Source: Pseudomonas hygromyciniae (GTDB lineage: Bacteria; Pseudomonadota; Gammaproteobacteria; Pseudomonadales; Pseudomonadaceae). From it: 64,000 nucleotides of DNA. The position numbers were made by a program, and so were the translations under genes. The notes beneath the pieces are model-generated. The model did no database searches, had not been told where the DNA came from, and saw only the letters and a list, made by a program, of their open reading frames with translations. The DNA lies in NCBI RefSeq assembly GCF_016925675.1, contig NZ_CP070506.1, positions 5,702,501-5,766,500 of the forward strand. Direction: 5' to 3'. Of the stretch, positions 1-9,158 are shown one piece after another (position 1 is the first letter of the stretch; the number at the start of each line of letters is the position of its first letter).

Positions 1-555
1 GTGCCCCACCAGCGCACTGAGTGGCACGTGTTCCAGCACGGCCAACGGGTGATTGCGATGCACCGCCAGCACCAGCGGGTCGCTGCCCAGTACCCGACGG
101 ATCAGGCGCGGGTCTTCCAGCAGTTGCGAGGACGCGGCGACATCCACCCGGTAATCATCCAGCGCTTCGAGCACCTGCTGGGAATTACCGATTTCCACCG
201 CCACTTCCACGTGGGGCAAGCGTTCGCGAAAGGTCTTCACCAGGTCGAGGATGTAGTAAGGCGCGGTCGCGGCAATCCGCAAGGTGCCCTGGACCTGTCC
301 GCTGTTGCGCAGGAAGAACTCGATATCCGCTTCCTGCTGCAACAGCGCCTTGACCATCGGCAGCAGCCGCGCGCCCTCGTCACTGACAGTGAGGCGCCGG
401 CCACCGCGATAGAACAGCTCGACCGAGTACTGGCTTTCCAGATGGCGGATCTGGGTGGTCACCGTGGGTTGGCTCAGGCCGAGTTTTTTCGCCGCCTGGG
501 TAATGCTCCCCAGGCGGGCAACCATGTAAAACGCCTTCAGCTCGGCACTCAGCAC
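1..555 (-). CDS. LysR-family transcriptional regulator (C-terminus cut by window edge)
   Basis: Read on the minus strand from a GTG at 555, the frame gives an N-terminal winged HTH typical of LysR regulators (FYMVARLGSITQAAKKLGLS, then QPTVTTQIRHLE), followed by the start of the periplasmic-binding-like effector domain (ILDLVKTFRERLPHVEVAV). About 185 residues are present and the rest lies left of the window. The GTG was chosen because an in-frame stop lies just upstream (567-565) and the HTH begins immediately after it. The first residues resemble regulators of phosphonate catabolism, but this is only an impression. It lies 16 bp downstream of cadA on the same strand; a role in metal resistance is not implied. 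The effector is unknown. Confidence 0.85.
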   Translation of the reverse strand, partial: MLSAELKAFYMVARLGSITQAAKKLGLSQPTVTTQIRHLESQYSVELFYRGGRRLTVSDEGARLLPMVKALLQQEADIEFFLRNSGQVQGTLRIAATAPYYILDLVKTFRERLPHVEVAVEIGNSQQVLEALDDYRVDVAASSQLLEDPRLIRRVLGSDPLVLAVHRNHPLAVLEHVPLSALVGH

Positions 556-571
556 ACCACCCTCTCATCGA

Positions 572-2821
572 CTATTTGCGCAACAGGCGCAGACCATTGA
601 ACACCACCAGCAGGCTCACACCCATGTCGGCGAACACTGCCATCCACATGGTGGCCATGCCCAGGAAGGTCACCGCCAGGAAGATCGCCTTGATCACCAG
701 CGCCAGGGCGATGTTCTGCTTGAGGATACTCGACGTTTGTCGCGACAAACGTATGAATGCCGGAATCTTGCGCAAATCGTCGTCCATCAGCGCCACGTCG
801 GCGGTTTCGATGGCGGTGTCGGTGCCCGCGGCAGCCATGGCAAAGCCAATCTCCGCACGGGCCAGGGCCGGGGCGTCGTTGATACCGTCGCCGACCATGC
901 CAACCCGGTGGTTTTTCCCGTACAGATCCTCGATGGCCTTGAGCTTGTCAGTGGGCAGCAGGTCGCCTTGAGCCTGGTCGATGCCCACCTGGGCGGCAAT
1001 CGCCTGGGCGGTGTGGGTGTTGTCGCCGGTGAGCATCAGGGTCTTGATGCCCAGGTCGTGCAGCTGCTGGATGGCTTCGCGGCTGCTGTCCTTGACCGTA
1101 TCGGCCACGGCGAACAGCGCCAGCGGGCCGGATTTGTCGAGCAGCAGCACCACGGACTTGCCTTGTTTTTCCAGGGCGAAGAGTTTTTCTTCAAGGGCCG
1201 GCGAGCACAGGCCCAAGTCTTCCACCAGGCGGTGGTTGCCCAGGTGATAGACCTCACCGTTGATCTCGCCACGTACCCCGCGCCCAGTCAGGGCCTCGAA
1301 GTTATCCACAGCGAGCAGCGCCAGTTTGTTATCCACAGCCGCGTTGGCAATCGCCAGCGACACCGGGTGATCGGAACGCCCGGCCAGGCTCGCGGCCAGG
1401 GCCGGGGCGTTGTCTTGGGTGGACAGTGCCAGGTAATCGGTCTGCACCGGCTTGCCGTGGGTGATGGTGCCGGTCTTGTCCAGGGCCAGATAGTCCAGTT
1501 TGTAGCCGGCTTCCAGGTACACGCCGCCCTTGATCAGGATGCCTTTGCGCGCGGCCGCGGCCAGGCCACTGACGATGGTCACCGGGGTGGAAATCACCAG
1601 CGCACATGGGCAGGCAACCACCAACAGCACCAGGGCGCGGTAGATCCAGTCGAACCACACCCCGCCCATGAACAGCGGCGGAATCAATGCCACGCCCAGG
1701 GCAAACAGGAACACCGCCGGGGTGTAGATTTTCGAGAAGCTGTCGACAAAGCGCTGGGTCGGCGCCCGTGAACCCTGGGCTTGTTCCACCGCGTGGATGA
1801 TGCGCGCCAGGGTGGAGTTGCTGGCGGCGGCGGTCACCCGGTATTCCAGGGAACCGGCCTGGTTGATAGTGCCGGCGAAGACTTTATCGCCGACGGTTTT
1901 CTCGATCGGCAGGCTTTCACCGGTGATCGGCGCCTGGTCGATGGTGGACTGGCCGGCGGTGACTTCACCGTCCAGGCCAATGCGCTCACCGGGACGTACC
2001 CGTACGATGGCGCCCAGTTCAATGACTTTGACCTCCTGTTCGACCCAGCTACCGTCAGCCTGGCGCACCGTGGCCTGTTCCGGGGTCATCTGCATCAGGC
2101 CACTGATGGCGTTGCGCGCACGGTCCAGGGACTTGGCTTCGATCAATTCGGCCACGGTAAACAGGAACATCACCATCGCCGCTTCTGGCCACTGGCCGAT
2201 CAGGATCGCACCGGTCACGGCGATGCTCATCAGCGCATTGATGTTCAGGTTGAGGTTCTTCAGGGCAATCCAGCCCTTTTTGTAGGTAGTGAGGCCGCCA
2301 CTGAGGATCGACACCAGCGCCACCAGAGCCACCACCCAGGTCGGTGCGGCGTTGGTGAAATGGATCACCTCCGCCGCCAGGGCGCCAACACCGGACAGGG
2401 CCAGCGGCCACCAGTGTTTCTTGGCCGGTGGCACGGCGGCAGGCACGCCCTCTTCGACTGGATCAGCCTGCATGCCCAGGGATTTGATGGCCTCGATGAT
2501 CGGCGCAGTGCTCGGCAAGTTGTGGGTCACGCCGAGCATGCGGTTGATCAGGTTGAATTCCAGTTGCTGCACACCGGACAGCTTGCCCAGTTTGTTCTGG
2601 ATCAGCGTCTGCTCGGTGGGGCAGTCCATGGCTTCGATGCGGAAAGTGCTCAGGCGCGCATTGGCGCTGGGCGCTTCGGTCAACGTCACCAGAGAAGGCG
2701 CAGCCGCGCCGGAACAGCAGGAGCCGGCATGATCGTGCTTTTGCACAGGCTGCAGTTTTTCGCCGTGATCATGATCGTGATCGTGGTCATGCTTGTGTGG
2801 GGTATGCAGGGAATCGCTCAT
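572..2821 (-). CDS. cadA: Cd/Zn/Pb-exporting P1B-type ATPase
   Basis: Inner-membrane ATPase that exports divalent soft metals from the cytoplasm (749 aa). In order: a histidine-rich N-terminus (residues 6-31, alternating H and D, then CC at 35-36); a heavy-metal-associated domain with a MDCPTE motif near residue 65; transmembrane segments; the CPC metal-binding motif near 404; the phosphorylation motif DKTGT near 447; HP in the ATP-binding region; and GDGINDAP near 644. The start was set at the ATG at 2821, just before the His-rich stretch; a longer frame upstream has no family similarity and would run through the promoter. It is divergent from cadR across a MerR-type operator, which predicts metal induction. 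Cd/Zn/Pb selectivity is inferred from CPC and the CadR partner. Confidence 0.95.
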   Translation of the reverse strand: MSDSLHTPHKHDHDHDHDHGEKLQPVQKHDHAGSCCSGAAAPSLVTLTEAPSANARLSTFRIEAMDCPTEQTLIQNKLGKLSGVQQLEFNLINRMLGVTHNLPSTAPIIEAIKSLGMQADPVEEGVPAAVPPAKKHWWPLALSGVGALAAEVIHFTNAAPTWVVALVALVSILSGGLTTYKKGWIALKNLNLNINALMSIAVTGAILIGQWPEAAMVMFLFTVAELIEAKSLDRARNAISGLMQMTPEQATVRQADGSWVEQEVKVIELGAIVRVRPGERIGLDGEVTAGQSTIDQAPITGESLPIEKTVGDKVFAGTINQAGSLEYRVTAAASNSTLARIIHAVEQAQGSRAPTQRFVDSFSKIYTPAVFLFALGVALIPPLFMGGVWFDWIYRALVLLVVACPCALVISTPVTIVSGLAAAARKGILIKGGVYLEAGYKLDYLALDKTGTITHGKPVQTDYLALSTQDNAPALAASLAGRSDHPVSLAIANAAVDNKLALLAVDNFEALTGRGVRGEINGEVYHLGNHRLVEDLGLCSPALEEKLFALEKQGKSVVLLLDKSGPLALFAVADTVKDSSREAIQQLHDLGIKTLMLTGDNTHTAQAIAAQVGIDQAQGDLLPTDKLKAIEDLYGKNHRVGMVGDGINDAPALARAEIGFAMAAAGTDTAIETADVALMDDDLRKIPAFIRLSRQTSSILKQNIALALVIKAIFLAVTFLGMATMWMAVFADMGVSLLVVFNGLRLLRK

Positions 2822-2858
2822 TGTGTCGCGTCCATGAAGGTGCCTGTTGCCAAGTAAA

Positions 2859-2881
2859 GACCCTGTAGCCACTATAGGGTC
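2859..2881. promoter_or_regulatory. CadR (MerR-type) operator/promoter between cadA and cadR
   Basis: Imperfect palindrome GACCCTGTAG-CC-ACTATAGGGTC. On the minus strand TTGACC (2884-2879) is followed after 19 bp by a weak -10-like hexamer. The over-long 19-bp spacer with the dyad between the elements is the classical MerR-family arrangement, in which the regulator untwists the promoter when metal binds. It should drive cadA and autoregulate cadR. The exact -10 is uncertain. Confidence 0.75.
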
Positions 2882-2906
2882 AAGCACCCTTTTGGAGATT
2901 GCTGCG

Positions 2907-3356
2907 ATGAAGATCGGTGAACTGGCCAAACTGACCGACTGCCCGGTGGAAACCATCCGTTATTACGAGAAGGAAGGCCTGCTGCCGCCACCGGCGCGCA
3001 GTGAGGGCAACTACCGGCTGTACACCCAGGCGCACACCGAACGCCTGACTTTTATCCGCAACTGCCGCAGCCTGGACATGACCCTGGAGGAAATCCGCAG
3101 CCTGCTGGGCCTGCGCGACAGCCCCCAGGACCAGTGCGAAAGCGTCAATGCGCTGATTGACGAGCATATCCATCACGTCAAGGCGCGGATTGATGGCTTG
3201 CTGGCCTTGCAGGCACAGCTGATCGACCTGCGCCAGCGCTGTGGCGAAGGGCCGGAGATTGACCAGTGTGGGATTTTGCAGCGGTTGGAGGTCAGTGGGA
3301 GTGTGGCGGCCAGTGAGGCGGAGCATTCACATGTGGGTAGAAGCCACGGCCACTAA
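2907..3356 (+). CDS. cadR: MerR-family metal-responsive regulator CadR
   Basis: 149-residue regulator. The N-terminal HTH is canonical MerR (MKIGELAKLTDCPVETIRYY then EKEGLLPPPAR). A dimerisation helix follows, with cysteines in DQCES, RQRCGEG and DQCGIL that match the metal-site cysteines of the CadR/PbrR branch, and a C-terminal histidine-rich tail (HSHVGRSHGH) typical of CadR. The ATG at 2907 follows a GGAG at 2894-2897 and starts exactly at the conserved MKIGEL; a frame opening 60 bp earlier is a read-through of the operator. It is divergent from cadA, so metal-dependent activation of cadA and self-regulation are expected. Confidence 0.92.
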   Translation: MKIGELAKLTDCPVETIRYYEKEGLLPPPARSEGNYRLYTQAHTERLTFIRNCRSLDMTLEEIRSLLGLRDSPQDQCESVNALIDEHIHHVKARIDGLLALQAQLIDLRQRCGEGPEIDQCGILQRLEVSGSVAASEAEHSHVGRSHGH

Positions 3357-3377
3357 CTAATGTGAACACGGACTAAA

Positions 3378-3465
3378 TGTGGGAGCGGGCTTGCTCGCGA
3401 ATGCGGCGGATCAGTCAATTAAGATGTCGACTGACACACTGCTTTCGCGAGCAAGCCCCACACAT
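3378..3465. repeat. REPIN (inverted REP pair) downstream of cadR/thyA
   Basis: Left arm TGTGGGAGCGGGCTTGCTCG (continuing CGAATGCGG) and inverted right arm around 3443-3465; the right arm lacks part of the CCCGCTCCC block and is degenerate. It sits between the convergent ends of cadR and thyA and could act as a bidirectional transcript end. Confidence 0.85.
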
Positions 3466-3470
3466 TTGCC

Positions 3471-4442
3471 TTAGACCGCCATCGGCGCGGTCATCGGCGC
3501 ATGGTGCTCATAGCCTTCGAGCGAGAAGTCGCCCGGTTCGATCAACTCCAGCCACTCCGGCTGGTACACCCCAGTCTTGGCAAACTCCGGCACACGCTCG
3601 CTGATCACCAGCTTCGGCGCGGCGAATGGCTCGCGCTTGAGCTGTTCGTTGAGCATGTCCAGGTGGTTTTCGTAGACGTGCGCGTCACCGATGAAATAGG
3701 TGAACCAGCGCGGCGTGTAGCCGGTCAAGCGGCCGATCAGGCTCAGCAACGCGGCGCCTTCGGTGAGGTTGAACGGCGTGCCCAGGCCCAGGTCGTTGGA
3801 GCGGATGTAGAGAGTCAGGGAAATCTCCTTGGTCTCGACATTCGGGTGGAACTGATACAGCAGGTGGCACGGCGGCAAGGCCATTTCATCGAGCTGGGCG
3901 CAGTTCCAGCCGTGGAACAGGATGCGCCGGCTGCCCGGGTCCTTGATGATGGTGTCGACACACTGGCGGATCTGGTCGATGGCCTTGTACAGCACCACGT
4001 AGGCCTGGCCATCTTCCTCGCCTTCGGCGATCTGGCGATAGCCCTGGGCCAGGGTCTGCTCGATAGCGGCCTGGTTGCTCAGCGGGATCTGCTTGTACGC
4101 CGGCCACTTGCGCCATTGCACGCCGTAGATCTCGCCCAGGTCGTCCTCGCCCTGGCGGAACGGGTTGGCCAGCCACTGCGCGTTTTCGTTGGCGTTTTGG
4201 TCCCACACCTTGCAGCCCAGGGCGCGGAATTCGGCGGCGTTGTTCACCCCGCGCAAAAAGCCGCACATCTCGCCAATCGCCGACTTGAAGGCCATTTTGC
4301 GGGTGGTGATGGCCGGAAAACCTTCTTGCAGGTCAAAGCGCAACATCGCACCAGGGAAGCTGATGGTGTTCACGCCCGTGCGGTTGGCCTGCTTGGTGCC
4401 GTTGTTGATGACGTGGGAAACCAGCTCGAGATATTGCTTCAT
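3471..4442 (-). CDS. thyA: Thymidylate synthase
   Basis: Methylates dUMP to dTMP with methylene-tetrahydrofolate (cytoplasm). 323 aa, longer than the 264-aa E. coli enzyme because of an internal insertion, as in other pseudomonads. Visible motifs: N-terminal [20 protein letters not shown], the active-site PPCHLLYQF with the nucleophilic cysteine near residue 191, the dUMP-binding R-R-I-L-F-H-G-W segment, and [20 protein letters not shown]. The ATG at 4442 has an AGGTAATG ribosome site just upstream; 11 extra codons further upstream are not conserved. It lies 51 bp after lgt on the same strand and is probably co-transcribed with it. Confidence 0.97.
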   Translation of the reverse strand: MKQYLELVSHVINNGTKQANRTGVNTISFPGAMLRFDLQEGFPAITTRKMAFKSAIGEMCGFLRGVNNAAEFRALGCKVWDQNANENAQWLANPFRQGEDDLGEIYGVQWRKWPAYKQIPLSNQAAIEQTLAQGYRQIAEGEEDGQAYVVLYKAIDQIRQCVDTIIKDPGSRRILFHGWNCAQLDEMALPPCHLLYQFHPNVETKEISLTLYIRSNDLGLGTPFNLTEGAALLSLIGRLTGYTPRWFTYFIGDAHVYENHLDMLNEQLKREPFAAPKLVISERVPEFAKTGVYQPEWLELIEPGDFSLEGYEHHAPMTAPMAV

Positions 4443-4493
4443 GACATTACCTGTATCGGTGAAGCCGAGGCCCATAGGCCTCGACGTTCGAAT

Positions 4494-5306
4494 TTATAGC
4501 GCGGTGCTCTTGATCGCCTGCGGGCGATTGTAAGCCCACCAGAGCATGCCCAGGCCTGCGAGGATCATTGGGATGCTCAGCACCTGGCCCATGGTCAGCC
4601 AGCCGAACGCCAGGTAGCCCAGTTGCGCATCCGGCACCCGCACGAACTCGACGATAAAGCGGAAGATCCCGTAGAACAGGGCGAACATCCCGGAAACCGC
4701 CATGGTCGGGCGCGGCTTGCGCGAGAAGATATAGAGGATCAGGAACAGCGCCACGCCTTCCAGGGCGAACTGGTACAGCTGCGATGGGTGGCGCGGCAGT
4801 TGTGCCGGGTCGCTGAACGGCGGGAACACCATGGCCCACGGCACGTCGGTCGGCTTGCCCCACAACTCGGCGTTGATGAAGTTACCGATCCGCCCGGCAC
4901 CCAGGCCAATCGGCACCATAGGCGCGACGAAGTCCATCAACTGGAAGAATGACTTGCCGTTGCGCCGGCCAAACCACCAAGCCGCGAGCATCACGCCGAT
5001 AAAGCCGCCGTGGAACGCCATACCGCCCTTCCACACCTCGAAGATCAGGGTCGGGTTGGCCAGGTACGCGCTCAAGTCGTAGAACAGCACATAGCCCAGG
5101 CGACCACCGACGATCACCCCCATCGACATCCAGAACACCATGTCGGAGAGTTTCTCCTTGGTCCAGGTCGGGTCGAAGCGGTTCAGGCGCCGAGAAGCCA
5201 GCAGCCAGGCACCGCCGATGCCGATCAGGTACATCAACCCGTACCAGTGGATTTTCAGCGGACCGATGGCCAGGGCCACCGGGTCGATCTGCGGGTAAGG
5301 CAGCAT
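4494..5306 (-). CDS. lgt: Prolipoprotein diacylglyceryl transferase
   Basis: Integral inner-membrane enzyme (270 aa) that transfers diacylglycerol from phosphatidylglycerol to the lipobox cysteine of prolipoproteins. Recognised from the N-terminal [17 protein letters not shown] segment, the signature region [11 protein letters not shown], the conserved [13 protein letters not shown] block containing the catalytic-loop [19 protein letters not shown], and [13 protein letters not shown]. Several hydrophobic helices are evident. It is upstream of thyA on the same strand; the lgt-thyA pair is widely conserved. Confidence 0.97.
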   Translation of the reverse strand: MLPYPQIDPVALAIGPLKIHWYGLMYLIGIGGAWLLASRRLNRFDPTWTKEKLSDMVFWMSMGVIVGGRLGYVLFYDLSAYLANPTLIFEVWKGGMAFHGGFIGVMLAAWWFGRRNGKSFFQLMDFVAPMVPIGLGAGRIGNFINAELWGKPTDVPWAMVFPPFSDPAQLPRHPSQLYQFALEGVALFLILYIFSRKPRPTMAVSGMFALFYGIFRFIVEFVRVPDAQLGYLAFGWLTMGQVLSIPMILAGLGMLWWAYNRPQAIKSTAL

Positions 5307-5519
5307 TGCGACTCCTCGTTAAATCATTCGTTATTGCGCACGGACCATGCCGGTGGGCGATTAAGCCTGCGTTACAGCAGTTCGATCAAATGAAGAAGCT
5401 CGCCCCCACGCCAAGCAGCCTGGCATGTTAACGGATGGGAGGCATCTGGCCCAACTTCGATACGATGGATAGCCGTCGGTTCTATGGGTAGAGTGAACAA
5501 AACACAAAAGGATCGCCTT

Positions 5520-6266
5520 ATGTGCCTGATAGTTTTTGCCTGGAGGCCGGGCCACGCCCAGCCGCTGATCGTCGCGGCCAACCGTGACGAATTCTACGCC
5601 CGGCCCAGCCTGCCCCTGGCCCAGTGGCCGGATGCACCGCAGGTTTATGCCGGCCGCGACCAGGAAGCGGGTGGCACCTGGCTGGGGATCGGCGCCGATG
5701 GACGGTTTGCCGCGCTGACCAATATCCGTGACCCGCACCAGCCACCGGCGCGCAAGTCCCGGGGCGAGCTGGTGGCGCGCTTTCTCAACGGATCCCTACC
5801 GGTTGATGACTATTTAGCCGATGTTAACGGCAGGTCGATTGAATATGCCGGGTTCAACCTGTTGATCGGCACGCGGGACGAGTTGTGGCATTACAACGCC
5901 AATGAGTCGACGCCCAAGCAGCTGATGGACGGGATCTATGGGTTATCCAATGCCGGGCTGGACACGCCGTGGCCCAAACTGCTCAAGGCCAAGGCCGCGC
6001 TGGCCGAAGTGCTGGACGATCCGCACCCTGAAGCCTTGCTGGGGATCCTGAGCGACCCGCAGACCGCACCGTTTGCCGAGCTGCCGGATACCGGGGTCGG
6101 GCTCGCCACCGAGAGTTTGTTGTCGAGCGTGTTTATCGCCAGCCCCAGTTATGGAACACGGGCGAGCACCGCGCTGATTGTGCATGCCGATGGGACGCGG
6201 CGGATGGTGGAACGTAGCTTCGGGCCCCATGGTGGGCGACTCGGCGAGGTAGACATCAACCTGTAG
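5520..6266 (+). CDS. NRDE-family protein (TANGO2 homologue)
   Basis: 248-aa protein beginning MCLIVFAWRPG and carrying the NRDE motif (VAANRDEFYARPS), the hallmark of the NRDE/TANGO2 family (Ntn-hydrolase-like fold; the cysteine at position 2 is conserved). The biochemical role of bacterial members is not settled. The ATG at 5520 follows AAAAGGA; an in-frame start 12 codons earlier would displace the conserved Met-Cys. The TAG stop at 6264-6266 lies inside the left end of the following REPIN, so the repeat has become part of the gene end. Convergent with ptsP. Confidence 0.9.
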   Translation: MCLIVFAWRPGHAQPLIVAANRDEFYARPSLPLAQWPDAPQVYAGRDQEAGGTWLGIGADGRFAALTNIRDPHQPPARKSRGELVARFLNGSLPVDDYLADVNGRSIEYAGFNLLIGTRDELWHYNANESTPKQLMDGIYGLSNAGLDTPWPKLLKAKAALAEVLDDPHPEALLGILSDPQTAPFAELPDTGVGLATESLLSSVFIASPSYGTRASTALIVHADGTRRMVERSFGPHGGRLGEVDINL

Positions 6267-6361
6267 GAGCGAGCTTGCTCGCGAAAAACCTGAGAATGCC
6301 GCGGGAATTCAGGCTTGCCGCGTTATCGTTGACGTCTTTCGCGAGCAAGCTCGCTCCTACA
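6262..6361. repeat. REPIN shared by the 3' ends of the NRDE gene and ptsP
   Basis: Inverted pair TGTAGGAGCGAGCTTGCTCG ... CGAGCAAGCTCGCTCCTACA. Its TGTAGG ends contain the TAG stop codons of both convergent genes. The middle (AAAAACC...CGCG...TTGACGTCTTT) is shared with the REPINs at 16425 and 25598, defining a TAGGAGCGAGC subfamily in this window. Confidence 0.9.
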
Positions 6362-8636
6362 GGGTTTTCGTCGCGGTCGGATTGATCATCCGCGCCAACC
6401 CGAGGCTTTTCAGGGCCAATTGCAGCGAGCTGTGGATAACTTGCGGATTGTCGATGGTCATCAACTCCGCCAGCAGTTCCTTGGCCTTGCTCAGGTTGAT
6501 CTGGCGCAGCATCCACTTGACCTTCGGCAAGTTGGTGGCGTTCATCGACAGACTGTCAAAGCCCATGGCCATCAACAGCACCGCCGCTGCCGGATCACCG
6601 GCCATTTCCCCGCAGATACTCACCGGCTTGCCTTCGGCATGGGCGTCGCGCACCACGTGTTGCAGGGCTTGCAGCACCGCCGGGTGCAGGTAGTCGTAGA
6701 GGTCGGCCACCCGTGGGTTGTTACGGTCCACGGCCAGCAGGTATTGGGTCAGGTCGTTGGAGCCCACCGACAGGAAGTCTACCTGCCGCGCCAGTTCCTT
6801 GGCCTGGTACACCGCTGCCGGAATTTCGATCATTACGCCGATCGGTGGCATCGGTACGTCCGCGCCTTCGTCGCGCACTTCGCCCCAGGCCCGGTGGATC
6901 AGGTGCAGGGCCTCTTCCAGCTCGTGAGTGCCGGAGATCATCGGAAGCAGAATGCGCAGGTTGTTCAGGCCTTCGCTGGCCTTGAGCATGGCGCGGGTCT
7001 GGACGAGGAAGATTTCGGGATGGTCGAGGGTTACGCGGATGCCGCGCCAGCCAAGGAAGGGGTTGTCTTCCTTGATGGGGAAATAAGACAGTGACTTGTC
7101 GCCGCCGATGTCCAGGCTGCGCATCGTCACCGGTAACGGATGGAAGGCAGACAGTTGCTCGCGATAGATCGCCAGCTGCTCCTTCTCGCTCGGGAAACGT
7201 TGGTTGATCATGAACGGCACTTCGGTGCGGTACAGGCCCACCCCTTCAGCGCCACGTTGTTGAGCACGCGCCACGTCCGCCAGCAGGCCAGTGTTGACCA
7301 GCAGCGGTACACGGTGGCCGTCGAGGGTCACGCAGGGCAGTTCGCGCAGGGCATCGAGACCCTGGGACAGCTGGCGCTCCTCCTCGACGATTTCGGCGTA
7401 CTGCTTGCGCAGCACCTCGCTGGGGTTGGTGAAGACCTCGCCACGGTGCCCGTCGACGATCATCGAGATGCCGTCGACCTTGGAGTACGGCAGGTCCACC
7501 AGGCCCATTACCGTCGGGATACCCATGGCCCGGGCCAGGATCGCCACATGGGAGTTGCCCGAACCCAATACCGAGACCAGGCCCACCAGTTTGCCTTCCG
7601 GCACTTCGCCGAGCATGGTGGCGGTCAGTTCTTCACTGATCAGGATGGTGTTGTCGGGGTACACCAGGTTGGTAGTGCGGTCTTCCTGCAGGTAGGCCAG
7701 CAGGCGCCGACCCAGGTCGCGCACATCCGAGGCGCGCTCGCGCAGGTAGGCGTCGTCCATCAGTTCAAAGCGATTGACGTGATCGGTGACCACCTGGCGC
7801 AGCGCGCCCTGGGCCCATTGGCCGGTCTTGATCACGGTCTTGACTTCGTTGCCCAGGGACGCGTCGTCGAGCATCATCTGGTACACGTCGAACAGCGCAC
7901 GTTCTTCCGGGCGCAACTGGGTGGCCAGTTTGGTCGACAGGTTGCGCATGTCGGCGCGCACCCCTTCCAGGGCGGTCTTGAACAGTTTGATTTCAGCGTC
8001 GATGTCGTCGACGGATTTGTCCGGCACCACGTCCAGGTCGGCCGGGGGCAGCATGACCACTGCGGTACCGACCGCAGCGCCCGGTGAACCCGGCACGCCG
8101 ACGAACTTGGCCTCCTGGATGCCCTTGCCCTGGCGACCCAGGCCGCGAATCGAACCGGTGGCTTCGGCATGGGCGATAACCCCGGCCAACTGCGCGCTCA
8201 TGGTCACAAGGAAGGCTTCTTCCCCTTCGTCGAACTGGCGGCGTTCTTTCTGTTGGATGACCAATACGCCGACAACGCGGCGGTGGTGGATGATCGGGGC
8301 GCCGAGGAAGGAGGCGTAGCGTTCTTCGCCGGTTTCGGCAAAGTAGCGATAACGCGGGTGATCGGCCGCGTTTTCAAGGTTCAGGGGTTCTTCACGCGTC
8401 CCTACCAGGCCCACCAGACCTTCATTGGGCGCCATGCTGACCTTGCCGATGGAGCGCTTGTTCAAGCCCTCCGTGGCCATCAGCACAAAACGGTTGGTCT
8501 CGGGGTCCAGCAGGTAAACCGAGCAGACCTGGCTGCCCATGGCTTCCTTGACGCGCAACACAATAATCCCCAACGCCGCCTTGAGATCCTTGGCGGAGTT
8601 AACTTCCTGGACGATCTTGCGCAGCGTATTGAGCAT
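6357..8636 (-). CDS. ptsP: Phosphoenolpyruvate-protein phosphotransferase, nitrogen PTS Enzyme I (PtsP/EI-Ntr)
   Basis: 759-aa phosphotransferase that starts the nitrogen-related PTS relay (PEP to PtsP to PtsO to PtsN). Residues 1-160 form a GAF domain (EGLVGLVGTREEPLNLEN), the sensor that separates PtsP from sugar EI. Then come the EI N-domain, the phospho-histidine in GNSHVAILAR near residue 363, and the PEP-binding barrel (GLYRTEVPFM, DIGGDKSLSYFP, SICGEMAGDP). The motif reads GNSHVA where many EIs have GTSH; the histidine is intact. The last two codons (CTG TAG) lie in the REPIN. It sits 22 bp downstream of rppH on the same strand, so its native transcript probably started upstream of rppH, which is now interrupted. 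Confidence 0.96.
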   Translation of the reverse strand: MLNTLRKIVQEVNSAKDLKAALGIIVLRVKEAMGSQVCSVYLLDPETNRFVLMATEGLNKRSIGKVSMAPNEGLVGLVGTREEPLNLENAADHPRYRYFAETGEERYASFLGAPIIHHRRVVGVLVIQQKERRQFDEGEEAFLVTMSAQLAGVIAHAEATGSIRGLGRQGKGIQEAKFVGVPGSPGAAVGTAVVMLPPADLDVVPDKSVDDIDAEIKLFKTALEGVRADMRNLSTKLATQLRPEERALFDVYQMMLDDASLGNEVKTVIKTGQWAQGALRQVVTDHVNRFELMDDAYLRERASDVRDLGRRLLAYLQEDRTTNLVYPDNTILISEELTATMLGEVPEGKLVGLVSVLGSGNSHVAILARAMGIPTVMGLVDLPYSKVDGISMIVDGHRGEVFTNPSEVLRKQYAEIVEEERQLSQGLDALRELPCVTLDGHRVPLLVNTGLLADVARAQQRGAEGVGLYRTEVPFMINQRFPSEKEQLAIYREQLSAFHPLPVTMRSLDIGGDKSLSYFPIKEDNPFLGWRGIRVTLDHPEIFLVQTRAMLKASEGLNNLRILLPMISGTHELEEALHLIHRAWGEVRDEGADVPMPPIGVMIEIPAAVYQAKELARQVDFLSVGSNDLTQYLLAVDRNNPRVADLYDYLHPAVLQALQHVVRDAHAEGKPVSICGEMAGDPAAAVLLMAMGFDSLSMNATNLPKVKWMLRQINLSKAKELLAELMTIDNPQVIHSSLQLALKSLGLARMINPTATKTL

Positions 8637-8658
8637 GGCTCGGGGTCGAACTCCGTCG

Positions 8659-9075
8659 TCAGTCGCGCGCTAAAAGGCGCGGGGCAAGCTCTTTGAGAGC
8701 GCGACGATAAACCTCGCGCTTGAATGTCACCACCTGGCCCAACGGATACCAATAACTGACCCAGCGCCAGCCATCGAACTCCGGTTTACCGGTCAAATCC
8801 ATCCGCACCCGCTGCTCGTTGGAGATCAGGCGCAGGAGAAACCACTTCTGCTTCTGGCCGATGCACAGTGGTTGGCTGTGGGTACGCACCAGGCGTTGCG
8901 GCAAACGATAGCGCAACCAGCCTCGGGTACAGGCGAGAATTTGCACATCTTCGCGTTCCAGGCCTACTTCTTCGTTCAACTCGCGGTACAAGGCGTCTTC
9001 AGGGGTTTCGTCGGGGTTGATCCCGCCCTGGGGAAACTGCCAGGCATCTTGGTTGATACGGCGAGCCCATAGCAC
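8659..9075 (-). pseudogene. rppH: rppH, 3' part (RNA pyrophosphohydrolase) separated by an insertion sequence
   Basis: Nudix hydrolase that removes pyrophosphate from mRNA 5' ends to license RNase E decay. This part encodes residues 22 to the end, from [18 protein letters not shown] through the Nudix box ([20 protein letters not shown], then GL) to [14 protein letters not shown]. The first 22 codons lie 1.28 kb away at 10355-10420, beyond an IS481-type element. Joining the two with the duplicated GTG codon counted once restores a 159-aa frame, the expected RppH length. The frame stays open into the IS end up to an ATG at 9093, so a shortened protein (MSPVCT then VLWARR) with an intact Nudix box could be made if transcribed, but it would lack the first strand of the fold. 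Confidence 0.9.
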
Positions 9076-9082
9076 GGTACAA

Positions 9083-9126
9083 ACCGGGGACATCGTTTAC
9101 ATTTCTAACCGGGGACATGGTTTACA
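9083..9126 (+). repeat. Left terminal repeat of the IS (two tandem 19-bp units)
   Basis: ACCGGGGACATCGTTTACA at 9083-9101 and ACCGGGGACATGGTTTACA at 9108-9126, one mismatch apart. They match, inverted, the pair at the right end, and probably form two transposase-binding sites. Confidence 0.85.
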
Positions 9127-9158
9127 GGTTAATACGCATGGTCAGGAGGTATCTGATC

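Noticed and set aside
2822..2956. N-terminal extension of CadA
   Set aside because: The added 45 codons run through the CadR operator and promoter and have no metal-site character.
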